Numbered from the stretch's first letter, positions 51,944 to 63,042 are shown. The stretch is 63,614 bases of DNA from Gracilaria vermiculophylla (GCA_019155205.2 JAHNZQ020003150.1:3121791-3185404), one strand, 5' to 3'. Notes: generated by a model not told the origin, from the letters alone. Numbers and translations are program-made.

Positions 51944-52666
51944 ATGCAATCTTCGAGGGGCAATCGAAACAATGACGACTCAAACCGCAGAGACAGGAGA
52001 ACAAAACGCCCAGGTTCATCTAGTTCTTCTCAGGAAAAATCTCGCAAAAGGCAGAAGAATGCAGACAAGCATGCTATCAATTTCATTCTCAACTCCTCAG
52101 AAACACCAGAAACTGAAGAAAAGCATTCTATTTCTTATATTCTCAACCCAAGATCTTCGTCGTCTTCTTTTTCTTATCATACAGACTCCAGGCACTCCGG
52201 ACAAATCAGTAATTCTATTGCGTCAGGAAGCGATGCCGGTCCAAGTAGTGTGTCGCTTTCCTTTCACGAAGATGCAAGCGGTGGTGCATGTTCGAGCGGT
52301 GTGGTCGCGGGGCCGTCTGCTTCAAGTGCTACACCGATGCATATGGCCGGCGGAAATGACCTTTTGCGAGTCTCTACGGACAACTTGGGTAGCATCGACA
52401 CGCGATCGACCAACATGACGTGCCCTCACTGTCTTAAACCCGGATTCACTCTGCTGAACACACTGTATCAACATGCACGTGACTCGCACGGTCCTACTCA
52501 CTGCCACCGATGCCGTTTTGTAGGAAGGAACAAAGATGAGCGAAAGTCGCACCTACGTAGGATGCATCACACTTCTCAGCTCTGCACATATTGTGGGCGT
52601 AGTTTCACATTAGGGAACCTATCTGATCACATGAGAACCTGTCCTTTCAGATATAATGCTCCGTAG
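51944..52666 (+). CDS. C2H2 zinc-finger protein with eh1-like motifs (240 aa)
   Basis: ATG at 51944. Residues 16-38 are basic (DRRTKRP, EKSRKRQK) and could be a nuclear localisation signal. Two copies of a short motif, HAINFILN (43-50) and HSISYILN (61-68), sit in a serine-rich, low-complexity region. Three zinc fingers end the protein: C160-C163-H177-H182, C187-C190-H203-H208 and C214-C217-H229-C233, the last being C2HC. Such proteins bind DNA or RNA in the nucleus. It stands alone between transposons but its frame is intact. AATAAA lies about 30 bp after the stop. A transcription factor is likely; the target is unknown. Confidence 0.75.
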   Translation: MQSSRGNRNNDDSNRRDRRTKRPGSSSSSQEKSRKRQKNADKHAINFILNSSETPETEEKHSISYILNPRSSSSSFSYHTDSRHSGQISNSIASGSDAGPSSVSLSFHEDASGGACSSGVVAGPSASSATPMHMAGGNDLLRVSTDNLGSIDTRSTNMTCPHCLKPGFTLLNTLYQHARDSHGPTHCHRCRFVGRNKDERKSHLRRMHHTSQLCTYCGRSFTLGNLSDHMRTCPFRYNAP

Positions 52667-54469
52667 AGAATCCAGATACGCCGCGGTTATCCTGAATAAA
52701 CCAATTTTAACAAATCCTTTTTTGTGTGTTTCTTCAACGAAGTGTGTTTTTCAATTTTTTTTGCTAATTTCGATATTCACAAAAGCAAAGCACCAAGCCC
52801 GAAAACCATCGTACCTTGAGCTCTCTCCGGTACTAGGTAAGCACAGATACGCGACGACTCGATCTCTGGAATAACCCGTCTGGCCTTGGCATGGTCGGGA
52901 TATGCACATCCAAGTCGCAGACCAATAAACCCCAAGTGTGAGGTGCTGTCAAGTAGCTCGCTTTTCTGGAGGACGACGTTGACCCACGTTTATTTTGGGA
53001 AGCTATGAAGAGAAATAGGCAGTGTTCATAGTGAATTTCACAGCAGGCATCAAGCCTTAAATCGTAGCATTTTTTTCCATTTTACTGTGCTTTTCTTAGC
53101 GTCATTGCTTTTCTTTGACCGTATGCAATTGTTTTCCAGCATTATTGTAATTGCGATTCATGGATGCAATCTATTTGTCGCGATCCCGTAACCACGACGA
53201 CTCTTGTCAACCCAGGACATGGCATGTGTGCCGTTGCTGCGTACAAAGTCGATATTGCCTTTATTCATTCTACAGCTTTCTTTGGTCTCGAAGCAAGCCG
53301 CCCAAGATGCAAGGCGGTAGGAAAGCCGGGCTGGCAGACCAGAGCCGCGTTATGGTGACACATGGCATCAAAATTCGCGTATCGGGCTCTCATGGCATTA
53401 ACAAGATTGTTTAACGCCTGTATCTCGCTCTTGCTCTTCCATACGTGAGTACGTTCATGCTGATAACGATATTTTCGTGTGCGATGTGTGTAGGATAGTT
53501 TTACAAGATTCATTCTTTTGGACAGCTAAAATCATGTAAGACCAAAACATTCAACTTATTTTTAAATTCTGATCCTTTCCATCAAAAGTTTTGCTTCTTT
53601 ATAGTCTACAAAAGTTATGTAACCTGTTTTTATATAGCAAAACTTCTATGCTTCGGTTGTGTATGTTGGTTGAAAAGCAGAAACTAAAGATAACTAGATA
53701 GTTTGATATAGATGTGCTTCTACAATTTGTCTAAGGTGTTTTAGAGCTAATCAAAACCGCGTTTTTTGATATCAAACGCCTACTCATGATTCGAAAACAC
53801 CGTTTTTGACGCGTAAATAAACGCTTCTAAAACCTTCACATACAAATCTTTTCGCAGCAGTACACCTGGGCGAAGAAACATCAACACATTTTAAAAAAAA
53901 GATTTGTGCAGTGCTTCTCGCTCTTCGAGTTGAAGCAAAACTTTCTCAACAATGTTGGTTTTATATTTATTTCATTTCAAAACAATTTATTTTTTGCGAA
54001 GTTTTGCAAATTTACATGTTATAAACAAAAAAAGTTGTTAGTATTTTAATTTTCTTTTGATCTTTCTCTTAAATTATTTTTTAATCTTAAGGCCATTTCT
54101 CTCTTTAGAATGGCTGTATACAAATCATATTAAGACCGGTACATAATAATATTGTTTTATTTATTAGAAGTCTACGTTGCAATATATGTTTATTTTGCGG
54201 TGGCCAGTTCAAATGATTGCCAACATTAGTAACCTAAAATAAATTAATGATTGTCTTTGGCGAGTTCTCTTATGCGCTTTGCGGTGCGTTGCGTTTGCTC
54301 TAAGATCATCTCTATCAGTCAAGCTAAAACCGAAAGCTAAAATGAGTAGAATCCAAATTCTGATTTGGCTTTTGGCATCGCACCTCTATCAGTGCAATGC
54401 GAAACGATTGCCAAACAGTAGGAGTATGAGCTTTTTCACCCCTCCCAGTCGTACCCAATTCCACTTGCG
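52667..54469. other. Spacer between zinc-finger gene and Harbinger
   Basis: No supported gene. Short opposing frames at 53151-53513 (for example CQPGFPTALHLGRLASRPKK on the minus strand) have no recognised domain. 53520-54250 is very AT-rich. Confidence 0.4.
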
Positions 54470-55829
54470 ACATGAGCTACTCGTAGTCAGACAAAGACTT
54501 CGAAATCTTCAGCGAGGACGAGCAATGCGCGTTACAAAGCGCCGCCACTGTGATTGATATTCTCCGTGAAGCATATTTGTTTTCTACGCCGTATAAGGGG
54601 ATACACACGTACAACGTAACCCTCCAATGAGGTCAATGTCGATGGTATGCTGACTACCTTTCCAACGACTGCGTCTATCCGGCATGGTACTTTCGAAAAG
54701 TGTTTCGTATTCCACCCACCATGTACTGGGTGCTTTTCAAAGACTTAATTGATACCGAGCCCCTTCTCATCCAACAGCAAAACGCGGCAAAGGCTGTAGC
54801 GTACAACCTTATGAAAAGGTGTTAGGAACATTACGGAGACTAGCAACTGCACTCTCTTTCGAAAAGATGGACGATATGGCTCGCATGTCACCCAAGAGTC
54901 AACGCCAATACTTTACGATTATCTTGCAAGCCACATAAAAGAGGTATGGAGGACGATATCTAAATCGTGAACCGACACTGCAGGAACTGAGGCGAATTGA
55001 AGGGGAGTAGAACAAAGTCGGATTTCCGCGATGCATTGGGTGCATCGATTGTATGCACATACATTAAAAAAGCTGCCCGAAGTCTAGGAAGGGGCAATAC
55101 CACAACCCAAAAGATGGAACATAGGCTACGATGTTCTGTGAGGCGTTGTGTGATCGAAACCCATACTGTTGGGACTGGTTCCCTGGGCGCTGCGAATCCA
55201 ATAATGATATTGCAGTTGTCGACAACAGTCCGCTTTTCATCGATATCTTCTCCGGTAGACGTCGGATGGCATTACCGGAGAGTTACACAATGAACCAATT
55301 TCACCGTTACGCTCTGCTCTACTCTCTAGTTGACGGTATTTACCCTCCTAGGGCCGTGCTTGTCGGCCCAAATCACGCTGCCTTAAATGAGAGAGAGGCA
55401 AAGATAAAAAATGCGCAGGAGGCAATAAGAAAGGACTTCGAAAGAATGTTCGGTGCTCTACCGGGACGGCTCAGGATTCTCCATCACGAGCGTTTTGAGT
55501 GGAGTGATAAACTAATTATCTTGATAAGTCAAGTATGCGTTATACCGCACAATATGCTGGTCGAAATGGATTTGCGAGGTGAGTTTCACAACGAGGTGAT
55601 GGGAAACGAATCGGAATTTTGCATCGTGGAGGAGTTTGTACATGAATCAGAGCAATCGAGCCAAAGGAAAGTCACAGCAAGTGTGGAACATAATACTGCA
55701 TCACATTCAATGGGTGGAATGTATGATTTAACTGCACACAACGAGATTAATACCAGCGAGGTGGCTCAGACTTCTCTCACAACCGCATATTCTCATCATC
55801 TTTCAGCGAGGCGTTGTGATTTTGCGTAA
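54470..55829 (+). pseudogene. PIF/Harbinger transposase pseudogene
   Basis: The final 232-codon frame (55131-55829) reads NPYCWDWFPGRCESNNDIAV, then LVDGIYPPRAVLV, then NAQEAIRKDFERMFGAL and VIPHNMLVEM: the signature end of Harbinger (DDE_Tnp_4) transposases. Upstream in the same frame lie FPRCIGCIDCMHIH and REPTLQELRRIEGE, separated by stops at 54936, 55008, 55065 and 55122. Before a frameshift, KVFRIPPTMYWVLF and DKDFEIFSEDE give the N-terminal part. The catalytic Asp (CIDCMH), Asp (NNDIAV) and Glu (DFERMFG) are still present. The gene is dead through stops and frameshifts. Terminal inverted repeats were not found. Confidence 0.8.
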
Positions 55830-55895
55830 ACCATCCTTCTCATTCTTTCACCGTCCACAGCTACCATTTAGGCACGGTTTTCAGCGCGATTTACG

Positions 55896-56729
55896 TCACA
55901 AAGCCGCCTCCGGCGAATTATGGGTTTCGAGTTGCGCTTCGTCTGCTTGGGCTGATGAACAGAGTTTAGTACTCGTAGCGGAGCTTATAATCAAACTCTT
56001 CGGACTGGTTGACGCATTGTGGGATTGACTTCTGTCCTCCATGATCGCGGTAATGCTAGATGGCGCAGCGGAACCACACACACTAGAAATGTTTACATTG
56101 GCCTCATCCCCATTCGGCTGAAAGTCTCCAAGTTGTGCAGCTCTTTCCATTAATTTTATGAAACGGTTGTTCATGACTGGGGTAGGAAGGTACATGCGGT
56201 GCAGGAACTTCACTTGTAAGGAAATAGAGACAGCCTGAATTTTGCATAGTGCTGACGATTTCAGGGTATTGTTCGTGTCCTGCACGCTACAGGCAACTTT
56301 GGAAATGGTATTCTCCATTGCCTTCTCGACCTTCTGGCGTTTAGAACCGTTATGGCGGCAAAAGGACAGCGTCTCCATTTAAACTGCACCTGGTCTCTTT
56401 GATGAGATAGCATTGTCATCTGTATCGTTACCTTTGGGCTCATTTCCTGCCATTGCGCGATAGCCTACGGCTGTGTGATAATTACGAACAATATTGGCAG
56501 AAAACGTTTTGCATGTGGAAAGAAGCCGAACGGCAGATAGAAAGTGGATCGGACCAGGCTTCTTTTCCTCTCCGTTTTTTATGTACTTTTTCTTCGTGCG
56601 GTACAAAATCAATATATTTTGCAGAGTTTTTTCTTCTGTTTCCCCGGAAGGAATGGCTGAGCGATAAAGTTTTTCCGCTGCCAAACAATTCTGGCATACG
56701 CGAAAAATAGCACTCAATCGAGACGGCAA
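55896..56729 (-). pseudogene. Possible second Harbinger ORF, convergent
   Basis: Two minus-strand frames are contiguous in the same phase: 56379-56729 and 55896-56378, joined by TAA directly followed by ATG. The first contains a basic, Lys-rich part (TKKKYIKNGEEKK) and ends ISSKRPGAV; the second begins METLSFCRHNGSKRQKVEKA and is probably helical (KFLHRMYLPTPVMNNRFIKL). Harbinger elements usually carry a second gene for a Myb/SANT-like DNA-binding protein. The position, tail-to-tail with the transposase 66 bp away, fits, but no clear Myb/SANT signature is visible, so an unrelated gene is possible. Confidence 0.35.
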
Positions 56730-57428
56730 GCTAATTGCAGTACGGAGGCGATAATACTCCGGTTGAGTTCGAAATTTGTCGAGTACATTGGTCTAAAAAG
56801 TATCAGCGTTCTGCCCCAGAATTGTTTGTGTAGCAGATATTCAGGATCTGGCCAGTACAAGATCCTAGGCGGGACTGAAGTTTGGGCCTCTGGTCGAGGC
56901 TTCTCCAACTGCATCAGTCATCACTGAACCTGGATTGGAACTCGTTCCACAAAAAAACTAGCAGGACGAGTTGACGTCTTGGAACGATGTCATGCGCAGC
57001 GATAGTTTTGGCCCGAAGACGAGCACGTACTGCGACGTGGATTACTTTCATTCGCACTACCGTGTAACCTGAAAGCTAAACGGTCTGCCAAATCTTGTAC
57101 GATTTGACAATCCGCTAAGCTCGAAAGCCAAATATTTTAGCTTTACCTCTTCTGATAGAGATGCAAAAAGATATGGTAACGCCAAAAATATGGATATTTA
57201 GCTATTTTGCTCGACTGATAGCGTTGCTTTAATGATTGGAAAAGTAACGGTGTTCTCAGACGAGCGGCGCGTTTGAATGCAGTATGCCTCCATGTTCTGG
57301 TGCGGGATCGGGTACCCGTAGTGGAAGCGTATTAAACGTTCAAAACGAATCCTTGTGTAGGAGTGCTCTGCCAGCCATCGGCCCGGAAAATTGTAAAAGT
57401 TAGAACATTAAGGAAAACTTTTCTATCG
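56730..57428. other. Spacer, nothing recognised
   Basis: No ORF with coding character and no repeat shared with the rest of the window. The right end of the Harbinger element may lie here but its terminal repeat could not be identified. Confidence 0.4.
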
Positions 57429-57990
57429 TGTGGTATCGTCAGTTCTCCTTTCGAGATGATAGCGCACAACTTCCATCAGGAGATTTTGGTGACTCCAAAA
57501 ACGCGAGTTCTTAAAGGCGATCTCTGGTAATCACGGTCATAAGCCAGGAGAATCCTGAAAGAGGGTCCGCAGGCACCAAGCAAAGATGGGAGTTCATAGG
57601 GCGGACGATGCTCCTACAGGTGCTGCTATGAGGCATACAAGGGATTGGAGGCTTAGAACCCTGAAAGCGTTAGACAAGAGCCTGCAACCGGAAAAAGTAG
57701 AAGAAGACTCAATGGTGCTTCGGTTACTTCCCCGGTAAATGGGACTCGACTGGCAAATGAGGAATAGTACCGGGAGCCCTCCTCGACAGGGCTCACTACT
57801 GCACACCAGTCTAATTACCTATGTCAATTAAAGAAAGTATATCTAAATTCTACAATTCCTTCGGAGTACTGTAGCACACGTGGGCCGCATAATGCACCAC
57901 GCGGCTCATTTAATTAAACACGAACCCTCCTTAGAAATATCCCGTCCTAGAGCCACAAGAGAATTTCACCTAAGGATCTACCGTACTATA
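57429..57990 (-). repeat. Solo LTR of the Gy-b family
   Basis: 562 bp, starting TGTGGTATCGTC and ending CCGTACTATA (a degraded TG...CA). It aligns along its length with the Gy-b LTRs (CTCCTACAGGTGCTGCTATGA, GTACTGTAGCACACGTGGGCC and other blocks) in the same orientation. No internal element sequence adjoins it on either side, as expected after recombination between two LTRs. Flanking target duplications are not evident. Confidence 0.75.
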
Positions 57991-58068
57991 TAGCACAGAT
58001 ATATTGGAATGTGAGACCACCCTGAATAATAGTTCAATGCAGTAATACATTACCCCACGATAGGACAC

Positions 58069-58419
58069 TGTAACAAACACAAGCCGTTGCCTTTACCGGT
58101 TTCACCAAGTCATGCTAGGTACTGCAAGCGTTGTTCCACACGTCACAACACGACGCACAATAAAATTGTATTTTGTAATTACGGCGCTTGGTTTATGCCA
58201 AGTCGTAGCAGTGCGTCGTGTGCTTCAAGCACTTCAAGCACTCGTAGTATAGTTCATGTGCACCACGACGTTGCGCCGTGCGATGCACACGATCAAGAAA
58301 ATAAATTAGAACGTTAGAGGCTTAACTTCTAGTTTACAGAAACACTATAAAACAGAGCCAAACCCGCCTCTGAAGAGAGCATGGGCCTAGACAGACACTC
58401 CAAACACCCCTGTGTTGCA
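58069..58419 (+). repeat. Gy-c 5' LTR
   Basis: It starts TGTAACAAAC and ends near TGTGTTGCA. Shared blocks with 62691-63042 include ACTGCAAGCGTTGTT, CAGTGCGTCGTGTGCTTCAA, AGAGGCTTAAC and ACTATAAAA, the last a likely TATA box at about 58343. Confidence 0.75.
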
Positions 58420-59700
58420 TTTCGTAGCATCGTTTTCCGATCATTTCGATAAATCCGCCCTCTCTTCCTCCCTTTTTACCTCATACCCGTCCCCGTTGCT
58501 ATTCTGCTGTCCCCCGTGCCCCATGAGATTTAAAGATCCCCGCGTGCGGAAGATTTCGGCCACATCTTGCTCCAATCGCCCACCACGCCGTTCGAGTCCG
58601 ACAGTCAGGGACAAACGCGACGGACCAAGCACTCGATCTGTGACAGCCTCAGGTGTCACTGCTTCACCTGATTCCGCCACTGCTGCAATCGAACCGAAAA
58701 GTCTCGACCTCAACGAAGCTGGCCAAAACCAACGAGTGCGCTCTCTGCACATTGCTCCCTTGCCACGTTCTCAGCCACGAATGGCTCAAGAAGTCAAGAA
58801 CGGGTCCGAGTCGAGGGACGCAATTCCACTTCGTACAATCCTTCGCTCTCTGTGCAGCCAACAAACAATACGCTGTAGAGTCACTGACTGTGCAGATGCA
58901 AAATTGGAAGACATGGATGTCGGGACAATTTGAGACTGTCGAAGAACGTTTTCTATTTTTTGAGTGCCACGCGGTACCCGCAGACCACACATTTCCGCTC
59001 ACCACCTCCCAACCGCAGTGGCCCGCGACGTGCTTCAGCAAAAGATTCAGCAGAAGTCTCCCATCAATTTCAACCCGGATGCCCCGGTTCTCAGCCCGGA
59101 TACAAAAATAGAGCAGAAAATCGTCAGGAGGGACTCCCAGCCATCACAAATGGCGGCCGAGCTCAGTGCCCAAGTCAGAATGCCTACCTGTTATTCGAAT
59201 CTTGCAAAACCAGCCAAAGCCGCATCCAATATCATACACGCCGCACGGCAGGATGAAAGGTTTTTCAGTGTGCGTCAAATACTTCACATCGAGGATCCGT
59301 AAAGTTACATTACTCTTTCCAGCAGTCCAAGCAACCCAGAAAGTGCACAAAGCGGTCTGACACCTTCTCAAGGCAGCCAACCGCTAGTGGAACCAAACGA
59401 AAGGCCATGGAAACCCCTTTACGTCATTAAATGCTCTCGAAGCTAGACTTCTGAAGCCCTTTGTGCCCACAAACGAGCTGGCGGCGGCCGGAACTGAACG
59501 AGTTTCGTATCCAAAGTCCAATGGAAGACCACATCACCCGGTTCACACACCTCTTAGAGACCTGCCAAAACCCGCTTCATGAGGTCTATAGCTATCTGCA
59601 GCTGTCCCTCCCGACATCTTACATAAAACAATTATCGGAGCAGTACCCCACGGGATCCCCTCCCAATCTATAACAAGCCCTGAGCTTTGTTCGTACGTTT
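58420..59700 (+). pseudogene. Gy-c gag remnant
   Basis: Coding character moves between frames: a Ser/Pro/Arg-rich start (58412-58933), then a helical frame (WKTWMSGQFETVEERFLFF) and a capsid-like part at 59461-59700 (RFTHLLETCQNPLHEVYSYL, then QALSFVRTFHTAD). No zinc knuckle is seen. Multiple frameshifts mean that no protein is made. Confidence 0.45.
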
Positions 59701-59714
59701 CATACAGCTGATAA

Positions 59715-60350
59715 ATGAAGTTAATCAGCGACCAGCGCTTCTTGGATGCCTTGCAAGTCTCACCACAGGAGCAGTCGTCGGCCCCCATCTCCGTTGCTTG
59801 GGAGCGAATTCTTGACGTCAGAGCAAGTTCTGGAACACGCAGACTACTCCAAGGACTTCGTTTTGGCTACAGATGCTCCCAAATTCGCTATCGGTACCCC
59901 GCTATCATAGGCAGCCATCCTATCGTATTTTTAGGACACCAACTCTCACCCGCTGAGACCGGCTGGTATACAGCCGGTCAGGAACTACTGACTTCAATGA
60001 TTGCACTACGCACGTGGAGCTCGCACCTGCACGGGCGGCACTTCACACTCTTGACGGATCATGACCCCATCACGTATCGCCAGACAAAGCAAAAAATGTC
60101 TGGTCACCGGTGTCGCTGGGTAAACAAGATCCAGGAATTTTCCCTTGACAACAGGCATGTCGCTATGACCAAATATGTCGCCCTCGATGTCCTCAGCCTC
60201 CGTCGCGACCATGAACCACCGCATCTGTGCTCTCTTTTTGCACTGTTCGACTACATCCAGAACCGTGTACCGGTTGCATATGCTGCGGTCGTACTTGCCA
60301 CAAATTTCCTCAACTGAGACACGTCTTCCGACAATTCCAGCACACCCCTA
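59715..60350 (+). pseudogene. Gy-c RNase H remnant
   Basis: In one frame EHADYSKDFVLATDAPKFAI gives the start of RNase H with its first Asp. After a frameshift the 59715-60317 frame continues with FLGHQLSPAETGWYTAGQEL, LHGRHFTLLTDHDPITYR and RCRWVNKIQEFSLDN. The Glu (GQELL) and second Asp (TDHDP) remain. The following VADALSR-type linker is blurred (YVALDVLSL). Confidence 0.7.
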
Positions 60351-60356
60351 CCGACC

Positions 60357-60406
60357 AAACCCCTAAACCCTAAACCCCTAAACCCTTAAATCCCTAAACC
60401 CCTAAA
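60357..60406 (+). repeat. Telomere-like repeat (CCCTAAA/CCCCTAAA) inside Gy-c pol
   Basis: About six units of AAACCCCT, AAACCCT and close variants run for 50 bp between the RNase H and integrase remnants. The unit matches plant-type telomere DNA (TTTAGGG) or a TTTAGGGG form on the other strand. Its flanks on both sides are pol sequence. Confidence 0.75.
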
Positions 60407-60429
60407 CATCAGTTTCACCGAGGGTGTCA

Positions 60430-61503
60430 TCTAGTGGATTGGAAATTACCCGGCCCGCATGTAAATACCCAAATTATACTTGTTCATAGAGCTCACGAAG
60501 CATTTTCATGGACTCGGGTATCTTGGCGCTGATAGGACGTATCGCACAGTTATGTGCCATGCGTATTGGCCGCAGATGTACCGGGATAAATATAAATTTG
60601 TGCGCAAATGCTGGTGTTTTCCGGTGACAAAACCATCCAACGTGACTCCACAAAGACACCGACAGCCTATCCCGATCCCACAACGGAGTTGACAAATCAT
60701 CTCCTTTGACTTTTCCACCGAGCTCTTCCATAATCAGAACGGTTAGGACGCCATTCTGGTGATCGTGCACAAACTATTGAAGGGCACCTTGTATATCCAT
60801 ACCATTTAGGCCGCATCGGCGCAGGAGATCATTTGGGCTCACCGACACGCACTTGTTTTCCAAGTATAGAATACCGACCACTATGACCCCAGACCACGAC
60901 CCCAAGGTCCCTTCCCACTTTTGCCAATCACTCACGCGGTCGTTGTGCATCCGGAACACTATTTCGACCGCTGACCACCCTCAGACAGATAAATAGTTCG
61001 AAGATTTCAGCAGGACCCTGTCAGTGATGCTACATTCCGTAATACAGGCAGGGCACGCCGCCTGCCACTTCGCGCTTCCAATACGGGACGTTGAATACAA
61101 CTCCACCCATCATGACAGCATCCGTCTTTTCCCTTCCAAATACAGTTTTTCCTATGTCCTGTAATCGCCGGCAACCCATGCACTGGAAATCACCATAGCA
61201 CACGCTGTAATAGACTACAATTCTCGGCATCGGGCACTCACAGCTCTGGTTTGCAACAATGTGGCCACCACTGTTACACACCAGAAGCATTACGCCGGCT
61301 GCCACCGCTCTGTACTACAGCTAGAACAAGACGATCTTGTCCTCCTGCGCGCCCAATACCTTACGTCAACGTGACGAGCTATTATCCCTCGAAAGGGGCC
61401 CTACCGCTTCATAGGACTGATAGAGGTTATATCAACATCCAACAAGGACTCTTTCACGTCCTTAAAAAACTTGGACAGATCACGTATCTCTTTGACATCT
61501 GAA
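60430..61503 (+). pseudogene. Gy-c integrase remnant
   Basis: The zinc finger region is visible at 60480-60692 (LGADRTYRTVMCHAYWPQMY, FVRKCWCFPVTKP). The core follows in pieces: ISFDFSTELFHNQNG, ILVIVHKLLKGT, then SADHPQTDK and EYNSTHHDSIRLFPSKY. GPYRFIGLIEVIS is a GPY/F motif. The catalytic Glu of the HPQTDGQTE motif is not readable. The frame is broken at least five times. Confidence 0.6.
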
Positions 61504-61736
61504 GTGCAATGCCCTCCAAGGAGGTTGTTCTTGGCACTTTGCTGATTCATTGGATCTCGGTTTGGCGGTATATATGAAAACGTTTAATGTCACGGGCGCG
61601 AATTCTCGTCCGTGACACGATAGATTCCGGGGTAGCCGATCGAACGCGTGTCGCTCGACGTGGCAAGCGCGCTGAACAGCCTCCCAGAACGCACGCGGCA
61701 CCGCCTGCTGCGCGTTGGCTACAATATGAATGCTGA

Positions 61737-62462
61737 ATGGCACCTGCCTTCCACTTTAATATATTTTTTCGCATGTTTTTTTTTGTTATTTCGGCCTTTT
61801 TGGCATTAGCGCTAAACTACTTAGCGAGACAGCACTCCAGCTGTCACACCCATTATACTGCCTGCACCCAGCGGGATCCCAAGTCTCGTTATCCTGCCAT
61901 CGTGAGAACTCCTCTCCACCTCGGGGAACTACGCCATGCACTATCTAGGTCACCTGCCCGTGAAGCCAAGAACCATTGTGTGGACTACTCCTTACTTCCA
62001 TCAGATTCTCCCTCATACGAGGTTAGCCTCACCGGACTTCCGGTTTATCCCTTTTCCGAATACGTGCGTCTCGCGCTCAACAACGCTTGCCCAAAACCCG
62101 CGTGGTGCAATATAATTCTCACCCGCCTTGAGTTAACCCAATATATTACAGGGACATTTCACCGAACTTACGGAAACTGCCTCAGTCGCATAACTTGCCG
62201 GATCCTCTGTTCCTCTATTTTTCTTTTCTCCTGCACCTGCCGCGAAATCTTAGCACCAGAGTTATCCCTGGCTCGTGTGCCTCGTCTGAGAACGGCATTA
62301 ACTCTGAACAATCTTGCAAGAAGAACGTTTCGAACATCCTTTGTGGTAATTTCCTCTTTAGGGCGTTGCCCTACAAGTTCCTGCCAACCATGCGCCGCGC
62401 GCAAGTTGTCCATCACATATAAAAGCTGCGCCGCTTTTACAAAGAGCAATCTGGCCCTCTAG
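61737..62462 (+). CDS. Uncertain 241-codon ORF inside Gy-c
   Basis: A long uninterrupted frame between the integrase GPY/F motif and the chromodomain-like segment. It has a hydrophobic N-terminal stretch (FNIFFRMFFFVISAFLALAL) and a Ser/Leu/Arg/Cys-rich remainder with no recognised domain. The other strand also has an open frame across 62168-62449. It could be sequence inserted into Gy-c or an unusual integrase tail. Length is the only support, so I rate coding as unlikely to moderate. Confidence 0.25.
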   Translation: MAPAFHFNIFFRMFFFVISAFLALALNYLARQHSSCHTHYTACTQRDPKSRYPAIVRTPLHLGELRHALSRSPAREAKNHCVDYSLLPSDSPSYEVSLTGLPVYPFSEYVRLALNNACPKPAWCNIILTRLELTQYITGTFHRTYGNCLSRITCRILCSSIFLFSCTCREILAPELSLARVPRLRTALTLNNLARRTFRTSFVVISSLGRCPTSSCQPCAARKLSITYKSCAAFTKSNLAL

Positions 62463-62662
62463 AAATCTTCATCAAGAATGATGGCATCGCAGAACAGGAA
62501 GTGGAACTCATTTTGGACATGCAGTGTGCTGATCGGCACGTATACTACCTTACGCTGTTCTGTAACAATCGCGAATCTGATGCATCGTGGCTACAGAAAG
62601 CCACGCTCCGGAACTATTCTGAGAAAGCTACAGAGTTCAACGTGCACAACAAGCCTCAATGA
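62423..62662 (+). pseudogene. Gy-c chromodomain-like C-terminus
   Basis: The frame reads IAEQEVELILDMQCADRHVY, YYLTLFCNNRESDASWLQKA and TLRNYSEKATEF, then stops 28 bp before the 3' LTR. The spacing VE.ILD...YYLTLF...SW...LRN...EF follows the chromodomain pattern although several core residues differ. Confidence 0.5.
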
Positions 62663-62690
62663 GGGCAGTTTCGTCCGAAATAAAAGCGAG

Positions 62691-63042
62691 TGTAACAAAC
62701 GTAAACCATAGACTTTAGCGGTTTAAGCGATTCGCGGTATGAACTGCAAGCGTTGTTACCGCACGTCGCAACACAATGCACGAGAACGTTCAAATTTGTA
62801 AGAATGAGGCTTGGTTCAAGCCAAGTCGCAACAGTGCGTCGTGTGCTTCAAACACTTTAGGCACGCGTCACATAGTTCAAGCGCACCACGACATGGGGCA
62901 AGCGATACGAACCTTCTATTAGATAAAGTAGGAGGTAAGAGGCTTAACGTCTAGTTAAAAGAAATACTATAAAATAGGGTTAGACCCATCTCTGAAGAGA
63001 ACATCGACTTGGCCAGACTTCTTCCAACGGCCTTGTGTAGCA
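62691..63042 (+). repeat. Gy-c 3' LTR
   Basis: TGTAACAAAC...TGTGTAGCA, about 352 bp. ACTATAAAATAGGG (about 62967) is the likely TATA box. No target duplication is evident (GACAC before the 5' LTR, AAAAG after this one). Confidence 0.75.

Larger units (their letters stand above)
58069..63042 (+). mobile_element. Gy-c: degenerate Ty3/gypsy chromovirus, PR-RT deleted
   Basis: A plus-strand element with about 351-bp LTRs at both ends, a gag region, RNase H, integrase and a terminal chromodomain-like segment. Protease and most of RT are absent: gag runs directly into the RT/RNase H junction at about 59710. All frames carry stops and frameshifts. The LTRs are diverged by eye (perhaps a quarter of positions), so the element is old. 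Its LTRs are unrelated to those of Gy-b. Confidence 0.75.
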
